From: Azospirillum melinis
GTDB taxonomy: Bacteria; Pseudomonadota; Alphaproteobacteria; Azospirillales; Azospirillaceae
Direction: 5' to 3'
Assembly: GCF_013340935.1 (NCBI RefSeq)
Contig: NZ_WHOS01000035.1
Span: forward strand, 1-64,000
DNA: 64,000 nucleotides
This document shows, one piece after another, positions 39,053 to 49,539 of the stretch; within the stretch, counting starts at the first letter, position 1, and every line of letters starts with the position of its first letter. The notes beneath the pieces were generated by a model. It had not been told where the DNA came from and ran no database searches. It was given only the letters and a program-made list of their open reading frames with translations. Made by a program: the position numbers and the translations under genes.

Positions 39053-39946
39053 ATGCTGGATTTGGTGATCGAGCAGCGCCGCAAAAGCCTTGGCGGATTC
39101 GAAGTGGGGCGGGTTCTGCCCTTCGTCCAGCGGCGGATGGTCGGCCCCTTCGTCTTCTTCGACCATATGGGGCCGGTCGATTTCCAGCCGGGTCTTCCCC
39201 GCGATGTCGACGTGCGTCCCCACCCGCACATCGGCCTGTCCACCGTGACCTACCTGTTCGAGGGCGAGATCATGCACCGTGACAGCGTGGGCTCCGAACA
39301 GCCGATCCGGCCGGGCGAGGTGAACTGGATGACCTCCGGCCGCGGCATCACCCACTCCGAACGCTTCGAGCGTGCCCGGATGGAGGGCGGGACGATGCAC
39401 GGCATCCAGGCTTGGGTCGCCCTGCCGGAAGCGGACGAGGAGACCGACCCGGCTTTTGCCCATTACGGCACCGGCGACCTGCCTCTGTTCGAGGAAGGCG
39501 GCGTGCGCGGCCGGTTGGTGGCGGGCGAGGCGTTCGGGGCCAGGGCGGGGGTGAAGACCCATTCCCCTCTGTTCTACATCCATTGGGATCTCGCCCCCGG
39601 CGCCCGCGTCGCCCTGCCGGAGGACGGATGGCAGCGCGCGGCCTATATAGTGGCGGGAAGCGTGGAGGTGGAAGGGCAGCGGTTCGAGGCGGGGCGGATG
39701 ATCGTCTTCGCGCCCGGCCACCCGGCGGCGCTGACCGCCGCCACCCAGTCCATCGTCATGGCGGTCGGCGGCGAGCCGCTGGGGCAGCGCTTCATCGACT
39801 GGAATTTCGTGTCGTCTCGCAAGGAGCGGATCGAGCAGGCCAAGGCGGACTGGCGGGCCGGGCGGATGAAGCTGCCGGATCTCGACAATGGCGAGTTCAT
39901 CCCGCTGCCGGAGATGCCGAAGCCGCCGGCGAATCCGATGTCGTGA
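39053..39946 (+). CDS. Pirin family protein
   Basis: The 297-residue product is a bicupin of the pirin family. The N-terminal cupin holds the metal site: DVRPHPHIGLSTVTYLFEGEIMHRDSVG and RGITHSER supply His ligands and Glu. The C-terminal cupin follows from ~170. Some bacterial pirins act as quercetin 2,3-dioxygenases and others bind metabolic enzymes such as pyruvate dehydrogenase E1. GGAGGA precedes ATG 39053. It lies after the ABM monooxygenase gene. Family is certain; role is not. Confidence 0.9.
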   Translation: MLDLVIEQRRKSLGGFEVGRVLPFVQRRMVGPFVFFDHMGPVDFQPGLPRDVDVRPHPHIGLSTVTYLFEGEIMHRDSVGSEQPIRPGEVNWMTSGRGITHSERFERARMEGGTMHGIQAWVALPEADEETDPAFAHYGTGDLPLFEEGGVRGRLVAGEAFGARAGVKTHSPLFYIHWDLAPGARVALPEDGWQRAAYIVAGSVEVEGQRFEAGRMIVFAPGHPAALTAATQSIVMAVGGEPLGQRFIDWNFVSSRKERIEQAKADWRAGRMKLPDLDNGEFIPLPEMPKPPANPMS

Positions 39947-39989
39947 GGGGCAGTGAAAGGCGGCGCGGTATAATCGGGAACCCGGAAAT

Positions 39990-40847
39990 CTATCGGCTGA
40001 CTGGTTTGAAGCTGAACCACGCCGGCATCGTGCCCTTGCCCAGACCGGGAATGTCGTAATCGGCGGCGAAGCGCGCCATAGCGTTGTTTTCGAGTTTGAA
40101 GCCGACGGCGAAGAGCCGGTCGGCAGCGTCCAACTCATCCTTGCTCGCGATCTTGTCGGTGGTCGAGCTGGTTTCCCGATCATCGTCACCAAAGTTCAGA
40201 TCGGCGAACCGATTGGCCTTGCTGGTGAAGACCGCCCCCATTAAGGAACGCTCCTCGTCTGACACATGGATGGCACCGGGGGGCGTGGTTCCTTTGAGGC
40301 GTTCGGAGATCGAGCGGTGCATGGCGCTGACCTCCTCCTGACTGACGGAGCCATTTTTTCGCGCTTCGCCCAGTTGGTCCATTTCCTTGAGCGCCGACCA
40401 ATAATCTGGATTCTCGGTGGCCTTCGCCGCAGCGGCACTCTGTTCGTGCGCGACCTTCATGCGGTCGGACATCTGCTGTTCTTCGGCACTGTGACCGCTT
40501 TCGGTCACGAAGCGGTTGAACAGCGCATTCTTCGCCAGCGACCGCAACCCCTTCACAGCGTCATCCGCCGACACACGGCCGGATTCGACGAGGCCTTCCA
40601 ACTGCTTCTTGCTGTCGGAGTCGAGATGCTCGAATGCCTTCGCTGCGAGGCCGCTCAGCGCCTTGCCGAGTTTGCTGACCGCAACGGTATCGCCGACAGG
40701 GGCGGTCGATGCGTTGGCTGACGCCGTTTCCGCTTTGTTTGGCATACCGGACGAAGCGGCTTTGCTGGCGAACAAGGGCGCTGTTGCGGTTGTACCGGCC
40801 TTGCCGGTCAATGCCGCCCAGGCGTTGCTGTAAACGCTTTGGACCAT
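39990..40847 (-). CDS. Hypothetical protein, helical, Ala/Ser-rich
   Basis: The 285-residue product starts MVQSVYSNAWAALTG, has a low-complexity Ala/Ser/Thr segment (~25-55), then amphipathic helices (AFEHLDSDSKKQLEGLVESG near 80, EEVSAMHRSISERLKG near 185) and ends in an Asp-rich segment followed by FAADYDIPGLGKGTMPAWF. No signal peptide or membrane helix is seen and I do not recognise a family. Codon usage is somewhat less GC-rich than neighbours, suggesting possible acquisition. The upstream region (40870-40935) is AT-rich and could hold its promoter. Confidence 0.65.
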   Translation of the reverse strand: MVQSVYSNAWAALTGKAGTTATAPLFASKAASSGMPNKAETASANASTAPVGDTVAVSKLGKALSGLAAKAFEHLDSDSKKQLEGLVESGRVSADDAVKGLRSLAKNALFNRFVTESGHSAEEQQMSDRMKVAHEQSAAAAKATENPDYWSALKEMDQLGEARKNGSVSQEEVSAMHRSISERLKGTTPPGAIHVSDEERSLMGAVFTSKANRFADLNFGDDDRETSSTTDKIASKDELDAADRLFAVGFKLENNAMARFAADYDIPGLGKGTMPAWFSFKPVSR

Positions 40848-40936
40848 CCCACACCCCCAACTTTGCGTGGCAACACGGTCAACATAGCTCAAGTGGGGGT
40901 ATAAGTCAAAATTACGCGCGAATTATCATTATATTT

Positions 40937-40964
40937 CCTCCACCGCCGCGAGTGGCGGTGGAGG
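40937..40964 (-). terminator. Hairpin ending the suf operon
   Basis: CCTCCACCGCC pairs perfectly with GGCGGTGGAGG over a six-base loop, 13 bases past the stop of the last suf gene on the minus strand. The sequence after it is AT-rich but not a clean T run, so termination is likely though not certain. Confidence 0.55.
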
Positions 40965-40976
40965 CATTGCTGAATC

Positions 40977-41321
40977 TCAGACGTGGAAGCTCTCGCCGCA
41001 GCCGCAGCGGCCCTTCTCGTTGGGGTTCTTGAAGACGAAGCCGGTCTGGAACTTGTCGTCGACATAGTCCATCTCGCTGCCGATCAGGAACATGACGGCG
41101 GCCGGGTCGATCAGGATGGTGACGCCCTTGTCCTCCACCACCTCGTCGAACTTCATCTTCTCCTTGGCATACTGAACGTCGTAGCTGAGGCCGGAGCAGC
41201 CGCGCGCCTTCACGCCGATGCGCAGGCCGACCATGTCGTCGGTGGCCTTGGACATCAGCGCCTTGACGCGCTCCGCGGCGGCGTCGGTGATCGTGAGCGC
41301 CTTGGGCAGGGGGCGGGCCAT
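40977..41321 (-). CDS. sufA: A-type Fe-S carrier, SufA/IscA/ErpA family
   Basis: The 114-residue product has the three conserved Cys of A-type carriers: Cys in GVKARGCSGLSYD and the C-terminal GRCGCGESF pair. A-type proteins receive a cluster from the scaffold and hand it to apo-proteins. It is the last gene of the suf operon, 22 bases after sufT. Which of the SufA, IscA or ErpA subgroups it belongs to cannot be settled here; the operon position favours SufA. Confidence 0.9.
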   Translation of the reverse strand: MARPLPKALTITDAAAERVKALMSKATDDMVGLRIGVKARGCSGLSYDVQYAKEKMKFDEVVEDKGVTILIDPAAVMFLIGSEMDYVDDKFQTGFVFKNPNEKGRCGCGESFHV

Positions 41322-41343
41322 GGTGACGGTCTCCTAATACGGC

Positions 41344-41820
41344 TCAGAACATATCCAGTTGCAGGCGGGCTTCCTCGGACATCATGCCCTGGTGCCACGG
41401 GGGCTCCCACACCAGCTCGATCTTGACCTCGTTGACGTCCTCGACGCCCAGCACGGCCTGACGGACCTGTTCGGGCAGTTCGCCGGCCACCGGACACATG
41501 GGGCTGGTCAGCGTCATATCAATCTCGACATTGCGCTGACCATCCATGTCCACACGGTAGATCAGCCCCAGTTCCCAGATGTCGACCGGGATCTCAGGGT
41601 CGTAGCAGGTCTTGATGGCCGCCACGACGCGATCCATGATCTCCTCCCGCGGGTCGTAGCCCTCGGGCGGCTGGGGCATCGGGGCGAAGTCCTTGGATTC
41701 GGCCTTGGCTTCGGCGGCACTCTCGGGGGCGGTCTCGGCGGCGGCCTGCGCCTTCAAATGCGCCTCGGCTTCAGCCGGATTGGGAGCCATCGGGCGCTGG
41801 GTCAGGGCTTCATCGGGCAT
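41344..41820 (-). CDS. sufT: SUF-associated MIP18/DUF59 protein SufT
   Basis: The 158-residue product has a disordered Ala/Glu-rich N-terminal arm (~1-50) and a MIP18-type domain (~58-158) with YDPEIPVDIWELGLIY and LTSPMCPVAGELP, including the conserved Cys. SufT helps mature Fe-S proteins and is commonly encoded at the end of SUF operons that have SufU rather than a full ISC system. It lies between sufU and the A-type carrier gene on the same strand with short gaps. Confidence 0.9.
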   Translation of the reverse strand: MPDEALTQRPMAPNPAEAEAHLKAQAAAETAPESAAEAKAESKDFAPMPQPPEGYDPREEIMDRVVAAIKTCYDPEIPVDIWELGLIYRVDMDGQRNVEIDMTLTSPMCPVAGELPEQVRQAVLGVEDVNEVKIELVWEPPWHQGMMSEEARLQLDMF

Positions 41821-41835
41821 TTCGATCCCCTTCCG

Positions 41836-42303
41836 TCAAAACTGGTCGCTGGAGGCCGAAGCCTCGCCATGGAGTGCCGCGTTCATGGCGTGCCAGGCCA
41901 GGGTCGCGCACTTCACCCGCACTGGGAACTGGCGCACGCCGGACATCACCATCAGCTTTTCCATCGTCTCGTCGTCGACACCCTCGGGGATGTCGGGCTC
42001 GTCCTGGGTGCACAGCTCGTGGAAGGCGTGGAAAAGTTTCTCCGCCTCCGCCGCCGTCTTGCCATGCACCAGCTCCGTCATCATCGAGGCGCTGGCGGTG
42101 GAGATGGCGCAGCCGCGGCCCTGGAAGGCCACGTCGTCGACCACCCCGTCCTTCAGGGTCAGATAGACCATGAAGCGGTCGCCGCACATCGGGTTCTCGC
42201 CCTTCGCCTCGCGGTTGGCGTCGTCGGGATGGCGGAAGTTGCGGGGATTCTTGCCGTGGTCCAGGATCACTTCCTGATACAGCTCGCGCAGATCGTCCAT
42301 CAT
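41836..42303 (-). CDS. sufU: SufU-type sulfur-transfer / scaffold protein
   Basis: The 155-residue product is IscU-like with the three ligand Cys (NPMCGD, GRGCAIS, VKCATLAWH) and the Asp in CGD, and contains the ~18-residue insertion between the second and third Cys that separates SufU from IscU. SufU takes persulfide sulfur from SufS, often through a Zn site. The start overlaps the sufS stop (ATGATGG containing TGA), so translation is coupled; ATG 42300 is an equally good start. Confidence 0.92.
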   Translation of the reverse strand: MMDDLRELYQEVILDHGKNPRNFRHPDDANREAKGENPMCGDRFMVYLTLKDGVVDDVAFQGRGCAISTASASMMTELVHGKTAAEAEKLFHAFHELCTQDEPDIPEGVDDETMEKLMVMSGVRQFPVRVKCATLAWHAMNAALHGEASASSDQF

Positions 42304-43562
42304 GCTCCGAAGAACTCCTTGACCGCCTGGAGGGACTGGACGAGGGCGTCGGCTTCCTCCCGGGTGTTGTAGAGGCCGAAGGAGGCGCGGACGGTCGGTC
42401 CGACGCCGAACCGCTCGGCCAGCGGCTCGGCGCAATGGCGGCCGACGCGCACGGCGACGCCATACTGGTCGACGATGGTGCCGACGTCGTGCGGGTGCAC
42501 GCCCTCCAGAGCGAAGGAGATGATCGGCCCCTTGCCGGGGGCGGTGCCGACGATGCGCAGCCCATCGACCTGCGACAGCTGCTGGGTGGCGTATTGCAGC
42601 AGATCGTGCTCGTGCGCGGCGATGGCGTCGCGGCCGAGAGCCTCGATATAGTCGATGGCGGCGCCCAGCCCGATCACCTCGGTGATCGGCGGCGTGCCGG
42701 CCTCGAAGCGCGACGGCGGCGCCTTGAAGGTGGTGCCTTCGAAGCTGACGCTCTCGATCATGTCGCCGCCGCCCTGATAGGGGGGCATTTTCTTCAAGAG
42801 GTCGTACTTGCCGTACAGCACGCCAAGGCCGGTCGGGCCATACAGCTTGTGTGCGGTGAAGACGTAGAAGTCGGCATCGATGTCCTGCACGTCGACCGTG
42901 CCATGGACCACCGCCTGGCTGCCGTCGAACAGCACCGGAACGCCGCGCTCATGCGCCAGCCTGGCGATGGTCTTGGCCGGGGTGACGGTGCCGAGCACGT
43001 TGGAGCAGTGGGTGATCGCCACCAGCTTCGTGCGGTCGGACAGCAGGTTCCTGTAGGCGTCCATGTCGAGGACGCCGTCCTCGTCGCAGGGCACGACCTT
43101 GATGACGATCTTCTTCTCGGCCTGGAGCAGTTGCCACGGAACGATGTTCGCGTGATGCTCCATGATCGACAGGATGACCTCGTCGCCTTCGTTCAGGAAG
43201 GTCCGGCCATAGCTGCTGGCGACGAGGTTGATCGCCTCGGTCGAGCTGCGGGTGAAGACGATGCAGCGGTCGTTCGGCGCATTCAGGAAGCGTGCGACCT
43301 TGGTGCGCACCGCCTCGAACTGGTCGGTCGCGGTCTGCGACAGGAAATGGACGCCGCGGTGGATGTTGGAATAGTCCTCCTCCAGGAAGCGGGTCATGGC
43401 CTGGATGACCTGACGCGGCTTCTGGGCGGACGCCCCGCTGTCCAGATAGACCAGCGGCTTGCCGGGCTTTCCCTTCCTGGCGTGGACGCTGCGGGCGAGG
43501 ATGGGGAAATCCTCCCGCACCCGCTGCACGTCGTAGGCTTGGTTCAGGATGGCATCGGACAT
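42300..43562 (-). CDS. sufS: Cysteine desulfurase SufS
   Basis: The 420-residue product is a group II PLP-dependent cysteine desulfurase. It has the PLP Lys in FTAHKLYGPTGLGVLYGK, the HHANIVPW segment, and the active Cys in VGRHCAEPL near the C-terminus. It removes sulfur from cysteine and passes it to SufU. It follows sufD with a two-base gap and overlaps sufU. Confidence 0.95.
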   Translation of the reverse strand: MSDAILNQAYDVQRVREDFPILARSVHARKGKPGKPLVYLDSGASAQKPRQVIQAMTRFLEEDYSNIHRGVHFLSQTATDQFEAVRTKVARFLNAPNDRCIVFTRSSTEAINLVASSYGRTFLNEGDEVILSIMEHHANIVPWQLLQAEKKIVIKVVPCDEDGVLDMDAYRNLLSDRTKLVAITHCSNVLGTVTPAKTIARLAHERGVPVLFDGSQAVVHGTVDVQDIDADFYVFTAHKLYGPTGLGVLYGKYDLLKKMPPYQGGGDMIESVSFEGTTFKAPPSRFEAGTPPITEVIGLGAAIDYIEALGRDAIAAHEHDLLQYATQQLSQVDGLRIVGTAPGKGPIISFALEGVHPHDVGTIVDQYGVAVRVGRHCAEPLAERFGVGPTVRASFGLYNTREEADALVQSLQAVKEFFGA

Positions 43563-43564
43563 GG

Positions 43565-44931
43565 TTACTTCTGCTCCTCCAGCCAGCCGGCCACGATCCC
43601 CTGGAAGGCGTCGCGGATCGACTCTTCGGCGATTTCCTCAAGGGATTCCGACAGGAAGGCGCCGATCAGCAGGCCCTGGGCGGTGTCGCGGTCGATGCCG
43701 CGGGCGCGCAGGTAGAACAGCGCGTCGTCGTCCAGTTCGCCCGCGGTGCAGCCGTGGCTGCACTTCACGTCGTCGGCGTGGATCTCCAGCTCCGGCTTGC
43801 TGTCGATCTCGGCCCCGTCCGACAGCAGCAGGGCGCGGTTCAACTGGTAGCCGTCGGTCTTCTGCGCACCGGGGCAGACGGTGATCTTGCCCTGGAACAC
43901 CGCACGGGCGGTGTCGTCGATCACACCCTTGTAGACCTCGCGGCTGGTGCCGTTGGGCTGGGCGTGGACGATCAGCGTGGTGGTGTCGGCATGCTGGGTG
44001 CCGCGGACCAGATAGCCGCCGCTGACATGGGTGCGGGCGTCGGTGCCGTCGAGGCGGCTGACCACCTCGTTGCGCGACAGCTTCGCACCGGTCGTCAGGA
44101 TGAAATTGTCGTAGCAGCCGCCGGTCGCCACCGTCGCCGCGATGTGCGACAGGTGGATGGCTCCGCCGCCGTCGCGCTGCGACTTGTAGTGGTGCAGGGT
44201 GGCGCCTTCACCGACGAACACCTCGGTGACGTGGTTCGCCAGCGTCGTGCCGGCGCCACGGCCGACATGATGTTCGACCACCACCGCCTTCGACCCGGCC
44301 TCCGCGATCAGCAGGGTGCGCGGATGGCAGGAGGTCGCCTGCGACTCCGACCCGACCGAGACGAAGACCAGCTCGATGGGGCGCTCGACCTGGACACCGG
44401 CCGGCACATGCAGGACGGGACCGTCGGCGAGATAGGCGCTGTTCAGCGCCACCAGCGGACGGTCGTCCGCCGCGGCGAGGCGGCCGATATGGTCGGCCAG
44501 CAGGTCAGTGTGACTGTTGAGCGCCGCGGCGATGCTCAGCAGTTCCACACCGGGCGGCAGGCCCTCGACCGAGGACAGGTCGGCGCGGAAACGGCCGTCG
44601 ACGAAGACCAGACGCGGGCCGTCCTGCCCCTCGGCCCGCACGGTCGGCAGAAAATCGATCACGGCGGCGGCGGGGGCGGCCGGCTGGAAGCTGGTCTTGG
44701 CGAGGTCGCGCAGGTTGGTGTAGCGCCAGCTCTCGTTCCTGATCGTCGGCAGGCCGACGGCGGCAAAGCGCTCACGTCCGGCGGCGCGCAGGTCGGTCAG
44801 CCAGGACAGGCCGCTGCCGGGCAGGCCGGCACCCACCTCATCGAGCGGTGCCAGAAAGGCCGGCGCCGTCGCCGGATCGGCGCCGCGCGTCGAGTAGGTC
44901 ATCGGATGGAGAGGGGAATGGTTGGCCGTCA

Positions 44932-44935
<4 letters not shown>
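43565..44935 (-). CDS. sufD: SufD subunit of the SufBC2D scaffold
   Basis: The 456-residue product has the SufBD beta-helix core with the family sequences VVEHHVGRGAG, VRGTQHADTTTLIVHAQPNGTSREVYKGV and AEIDSKPELEIHADDVKCSHGCT near the C-terminus. SufD pairs with SufB and two SufC ATPases to assemble Fe-S clusters. Its start overlaps the sufC stop (ATGATG), and sufS follows after two bases. The initial residues (to ~40) are variable, as usual in this family. Confidence 0.94.
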
Positions 44936-45684
<749 letters not shown>

Positions 45685-45764
45685 CGTCTTCGCCTCGTTG
45701 TCTTCTTCAGGCCGCCGGCACGCCGTCCGGTCTTCACGTTCTCTTCGGTGGGTGGGAGAAGCCC

Positions 45765-47249
<1,485 letters not shown>

Positions 47250-47294
47250 GGCTTTGCCTCGTCCTTCTCAAGAATGCTGTTCGGTGCGCGCCGT

Positions 47295-47765
47295 TCAGTG
47301 CGCAGGGCGGGCCGGCTGGGCGGCTGTGGAATTCGTTGCGGCTGCGGGAGCCGGGAAGGTGATCGGGACCATCATGTCGGCCAGCGACACCTCCTCCAGC
47401 GCACCGCGGATGGCGCGGTTCACCTTTTCCCAACCGCCGCGCATGGGGCAAAGTTGCTCCACCCCGCACTGGCTGTCGGCGCCGTCGACGCAGGCGGTCA
47501 GCGCGATGGGGCCGTCGAGCGCCGTGATGATTTCCGCGATGGATATTGCATCGGCAGGCCGGCTGAGCGCATAACCGCCGGCGGCGCCGCGCTGCGAGGT
47601 GGTGAGCCCGGCCGGCGTCATCGCCTTCATCAGCTTGGCGACGGTGGGAGCGGGAACGCCGGTGCGGTCGGCAAGATGGGCGACGGTATGGACCGTGCCG
47701 ACCTGGCGCGCCATCTCGCTCAGCACGACGATGGCATAGTCGGTCAGCTTGCTCAGCCGGATCAT
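47295..47765 (-). CDS. sufR: Rrf2-family regulator of the suf operon
   Basis: The 156-residue product has an Rrf2/IscR winged helix (residues 1-65, MIRLSKLTDYAIVVLSEMA, TGVPAPTVAKLMKAM, RGAAGGYALSRP) and three Cys at 92, 100 and 106 that can hold an Fe-S cluster, as in IscR. It heads the suf operon and probably senses cluster supply, repressing the genes when clusters are plentiful. A perfect inverted repeat overlaps its predicted promoter. ATG 47765 begins the canonical MIRLSKLTDY; the longer frame adds six residues. The name sufR is used for this alphaproteobacterial Rrf2 type, not the cyanobacterial SufR family. Confidence 0.88.
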   Translation of the reverse strand: MIRLSKLTDYAIVVLSEMARQVGTVHTVAHLADRTGVPAPTVAKLMKAMTPAGLTTSQRGAAGGYALSRPADAISIAEIITALDGPIALTACVDGADSQCGVEQLCPMRGGWEKVNRAIRGALEEVSLADMMVPITFPAPAAATNSTAAQPARPAH

Positions 47766-47797
47766 GCCCGCACCCCGTTTCACCCCGGTTTCGAATA

Positions 47798-47816
47798 CAG
47801 GACCAATTTAGTCCTG
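47798..47816. promoter_or_regulatory. Probable Rrf2/IscR-type operator of the suf operon
   Basis: CAGGAC-N7-GTCCTG is a perfect inverted repeat starting 33 bases upstream of the sufR start codon. On the coding strand its centre reads CTAAAT, which would serve as a -10 with TTGCCC sixteen bases upstream as -35, so a bound regulator would block the promoter. Confidence 0.6.
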
Positions 47817-48023
47817 ATTGCTCCGGGGGGCAAGGGGCGTTTGTCGATAAAAGTGCAGGGTTTCCGCGGCTTTCGCGGGTTTGCATGGCTGATGTGCCGG
47901 CAATACCCGTCAACGCCGCTTGGTTATAGCGTTGCGATTGTCCCCACGCTACAGCGAAGCCGCAGGTCAGGGGACAGAGTGCGGCGGTTTGCCGCAGGGT
48001 GGCAAGAGAGACCCCCAATGCGG

Positions 48024-48053
48024 AAAAACCCCGCGCCGGGGGCGGCGCGGGGT
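48024..48053 (-). terminator. Rho-independent terminator of the envelope gene cluster
   Basis: ACCCCGCGCC and GGCGCGGGGT form a ten-pair stem with a six-base loop; on the minus strand it is followed by TTTTT. It lies 27 bases past the stop of the DUF3618 gene. Confidence 0.85.
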
Positions 48054-48079
48054 CGGTCCTGTGGCGATGAAAGCGGGGA

Positions 48080-49102
48080 TCAGCCCGGCTTCTTCACCTC
48101 TTCGCGGGCGGCGTTGGTGGCTTCGGTGACAACGTCGCGAACGTCTTCCTTGGCCGACTCGACCACGGTCTGGGCGGCCGCCTGGGCGGCGCGGGTGCCG
48201 CGGTCCAGCGCGTCCATGGCGATGGCCTTGGCCCGCTCGGTCGCCTCGTCGGCATAGTCGCCGACCCACTGCTTCTCATAGCGGGTGCCGGGCAGGGCGG
48301 CGCCGATGGCCGCACCCAGCGCCACGCCCATGGCGCCGGCGACGATGGGATGATCCTCGATCAGATCCCAGAAGCCGGTCGACATGTCGTGCGCACGGTG
48401 GCGCAGATGGTCGGTCGACGGCGTCATCGAGGACAGGCGCGACACGCCGCGGCTGACATAGCCCTGCGACTGGCGCTGGTTGTGGAGGTCGCCCCGGCCG
48501 GACACATGGTCGTTGTCCGAGCCGCCCACCATGCCGCTGACGGTGCCGGACGCACTGTCGTAGGCGGAGCTGACCGCGCCCGAGGCGCTGTCATAGGCCG
48601 AGCTGGCGGCGTTGCGGACGCTCTCGCCGGCGTCGCTCAGCGTTTCACGGGCATAGTCCACGGCGTCGCCCATGCGGTGGCGGGCGTTGCGGACCGTGCT
48701 GGAGCGGGCGATGCGGCGGTCGTAGCCGGTGCTGGACAGGGCCAGCCAGCCCAGGCCGATGCCGACCAGCGCCAGCGGGATCGGGTTGCCGGTGACGCTG
48801 TCCAGCACTGAACCGGAGGACTGGGACTGCCGGCGATTGTAATGGACGGTCTGGCCGCTTTCGTAACGGTCGGTCTGGTGCAGGTTGGCGCGCTGGGACG
48901 GGGTGTCCGGCGTCGACGGCGAATAGGTGTGCTTCATGGAATTCTCCATCAGGGTTTGGGGAGACCACCGCGTCAGACTGTCGCGCAGACGGGATGTCCG
49001 GTCGCGCAGCGCATCGACGGTGCCGCCGATGCGCGCGCGGCTGGCGCGGATGTCGCCCTCAAGGGCGTCGAGATCCTTGGATTGACGATCGTCGTCCGTC
49101 AT
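48080..49102 (-). CDS. DUF3618 membrane-associated protein
   Basis: The 340-residue product opens with a DUF3618 segment (SKDLDALEGDIRASRARIGGT and a TVDALRDR end, residues ~8-38), then a polar linker, a hydrophobic stretch around IPLALVGIGLGWLAL, repeated SAYDSASGAVSSAYDSASG modules, a second glycine-rich membrane segment (VAGAMGVALGAAIGAALPG) and a long amphipathic C-terminal helix (ERAKAIAMDALDRGTRAAQ onward). Architecture resembles stress-linked envelope or ribosome-tethering proteins, but function is unknown. It is third in an operon with a holin-like and a YqjD-like protein, 12 bases after the second gene. Confidence 0.8.
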   Translation of the reverse strand: MTDDDRQSKDLDALEGDIRASRARIGGTVDALRDRTSRLRDSLTRWSPQTLMENSMKHTYSPSTPDTPSQRANLHQTDRYESGQTVHYNRRQSQSSGSVLDSVTGNPIPLALVGIGLGWLALSSTGYDRRIARSSTVRNARHRMGDAVDYARETLSDAGESVRNAASSAYDSASGAVSSAYDSASGTVSGMVGGSDNDHVSGRGDLHNQRQSQGYVSRGVSRLSSMTPSTDHLRHRAHDMSTGFWDLIEDHPIVAGAMGVALGAAIGAALPGTRYEKQWVGDYADEATERAKAIAMDALDRGTRAAQAAAQTVVESAKEDVRDVVTEATNAAREEVKKPG

Positions 49103-49113
49103 CGGCCGGCCCC

Positions 49114-49539
49114 TCAGCGGGCAAGCTGGGATTTCGCCCAGCGCTTGTCCTCGTCCAGCGTGTTCATGGTGCGGCGGGGGCGGAGGTTGGCGGGGCTCAG
49201 CCGGTTCTTGCCAACGTAAGCCAGGATGCCGCCCACCGCCAGAACCACCACGCCGACGATCAGCGCGGACAGCCACGGGGCCAGGACGTTGGACAGGCCG
49301 AGAACCGCGGAGGCAAGCAGGACCAGGACGCCGGCGAAGGCGACAAGTCCGCCGACGGCGATGAAGGCGACGCCACCGGCGGCCTCGGAGGCCTTGTCGG
49401 TCAACTCGGCCTTCGCCAACGCGATCTCGGATCGGGCGAGGTTGGCGGATTCGCGGGCGAGATCGGCGAACAGGCCGGCGAGCGGCCGGTCCTGCCGCGG
49501 ATCCCGCGGCTCGTCATAGCGGTTCTCGGCGGCGCTCAT
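49114..49539 (-). CDS. Phage-holin-superfamily / YqjE-like membrane protein
   Basis: The 141-residue product begins with an amphipathic helix (PLAGLFADLARESANLARSE) followed by two membrane helices (~50-75 and ~82-108) and a basic tail. This is the Phage_holin_3_6 / YqjE pattern found in chromosomal housekeeping clusters; no phage genes are near, so a holin role is unlikely. Its start overlaps the preceding gene's stop, showing coupled translation. In E. coli the YqjD-YqjE set is linked to stationary phase and membranes. Confidence 0.82.
   Translation of the reverse strand: MSAAENRYDEPRDPRQDRPLAGLFADLARESANLARSEIALAKAELTDKASEAAGGVAFIAVGGLVAFAGVLVLLASAVLGLSNVLAPWLSALIVGVVVLAVGGILAYVGKNRLSPANLRPRRTMNTLDEDKRWAKSQLAR

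Noticed and set aside
49114..49539. Prophage holin
   Set aside because: The Phage_holin_3_6-like protein is in a chromosomal envelope operon with no endolysin, integrase or structural phage gene nearby.
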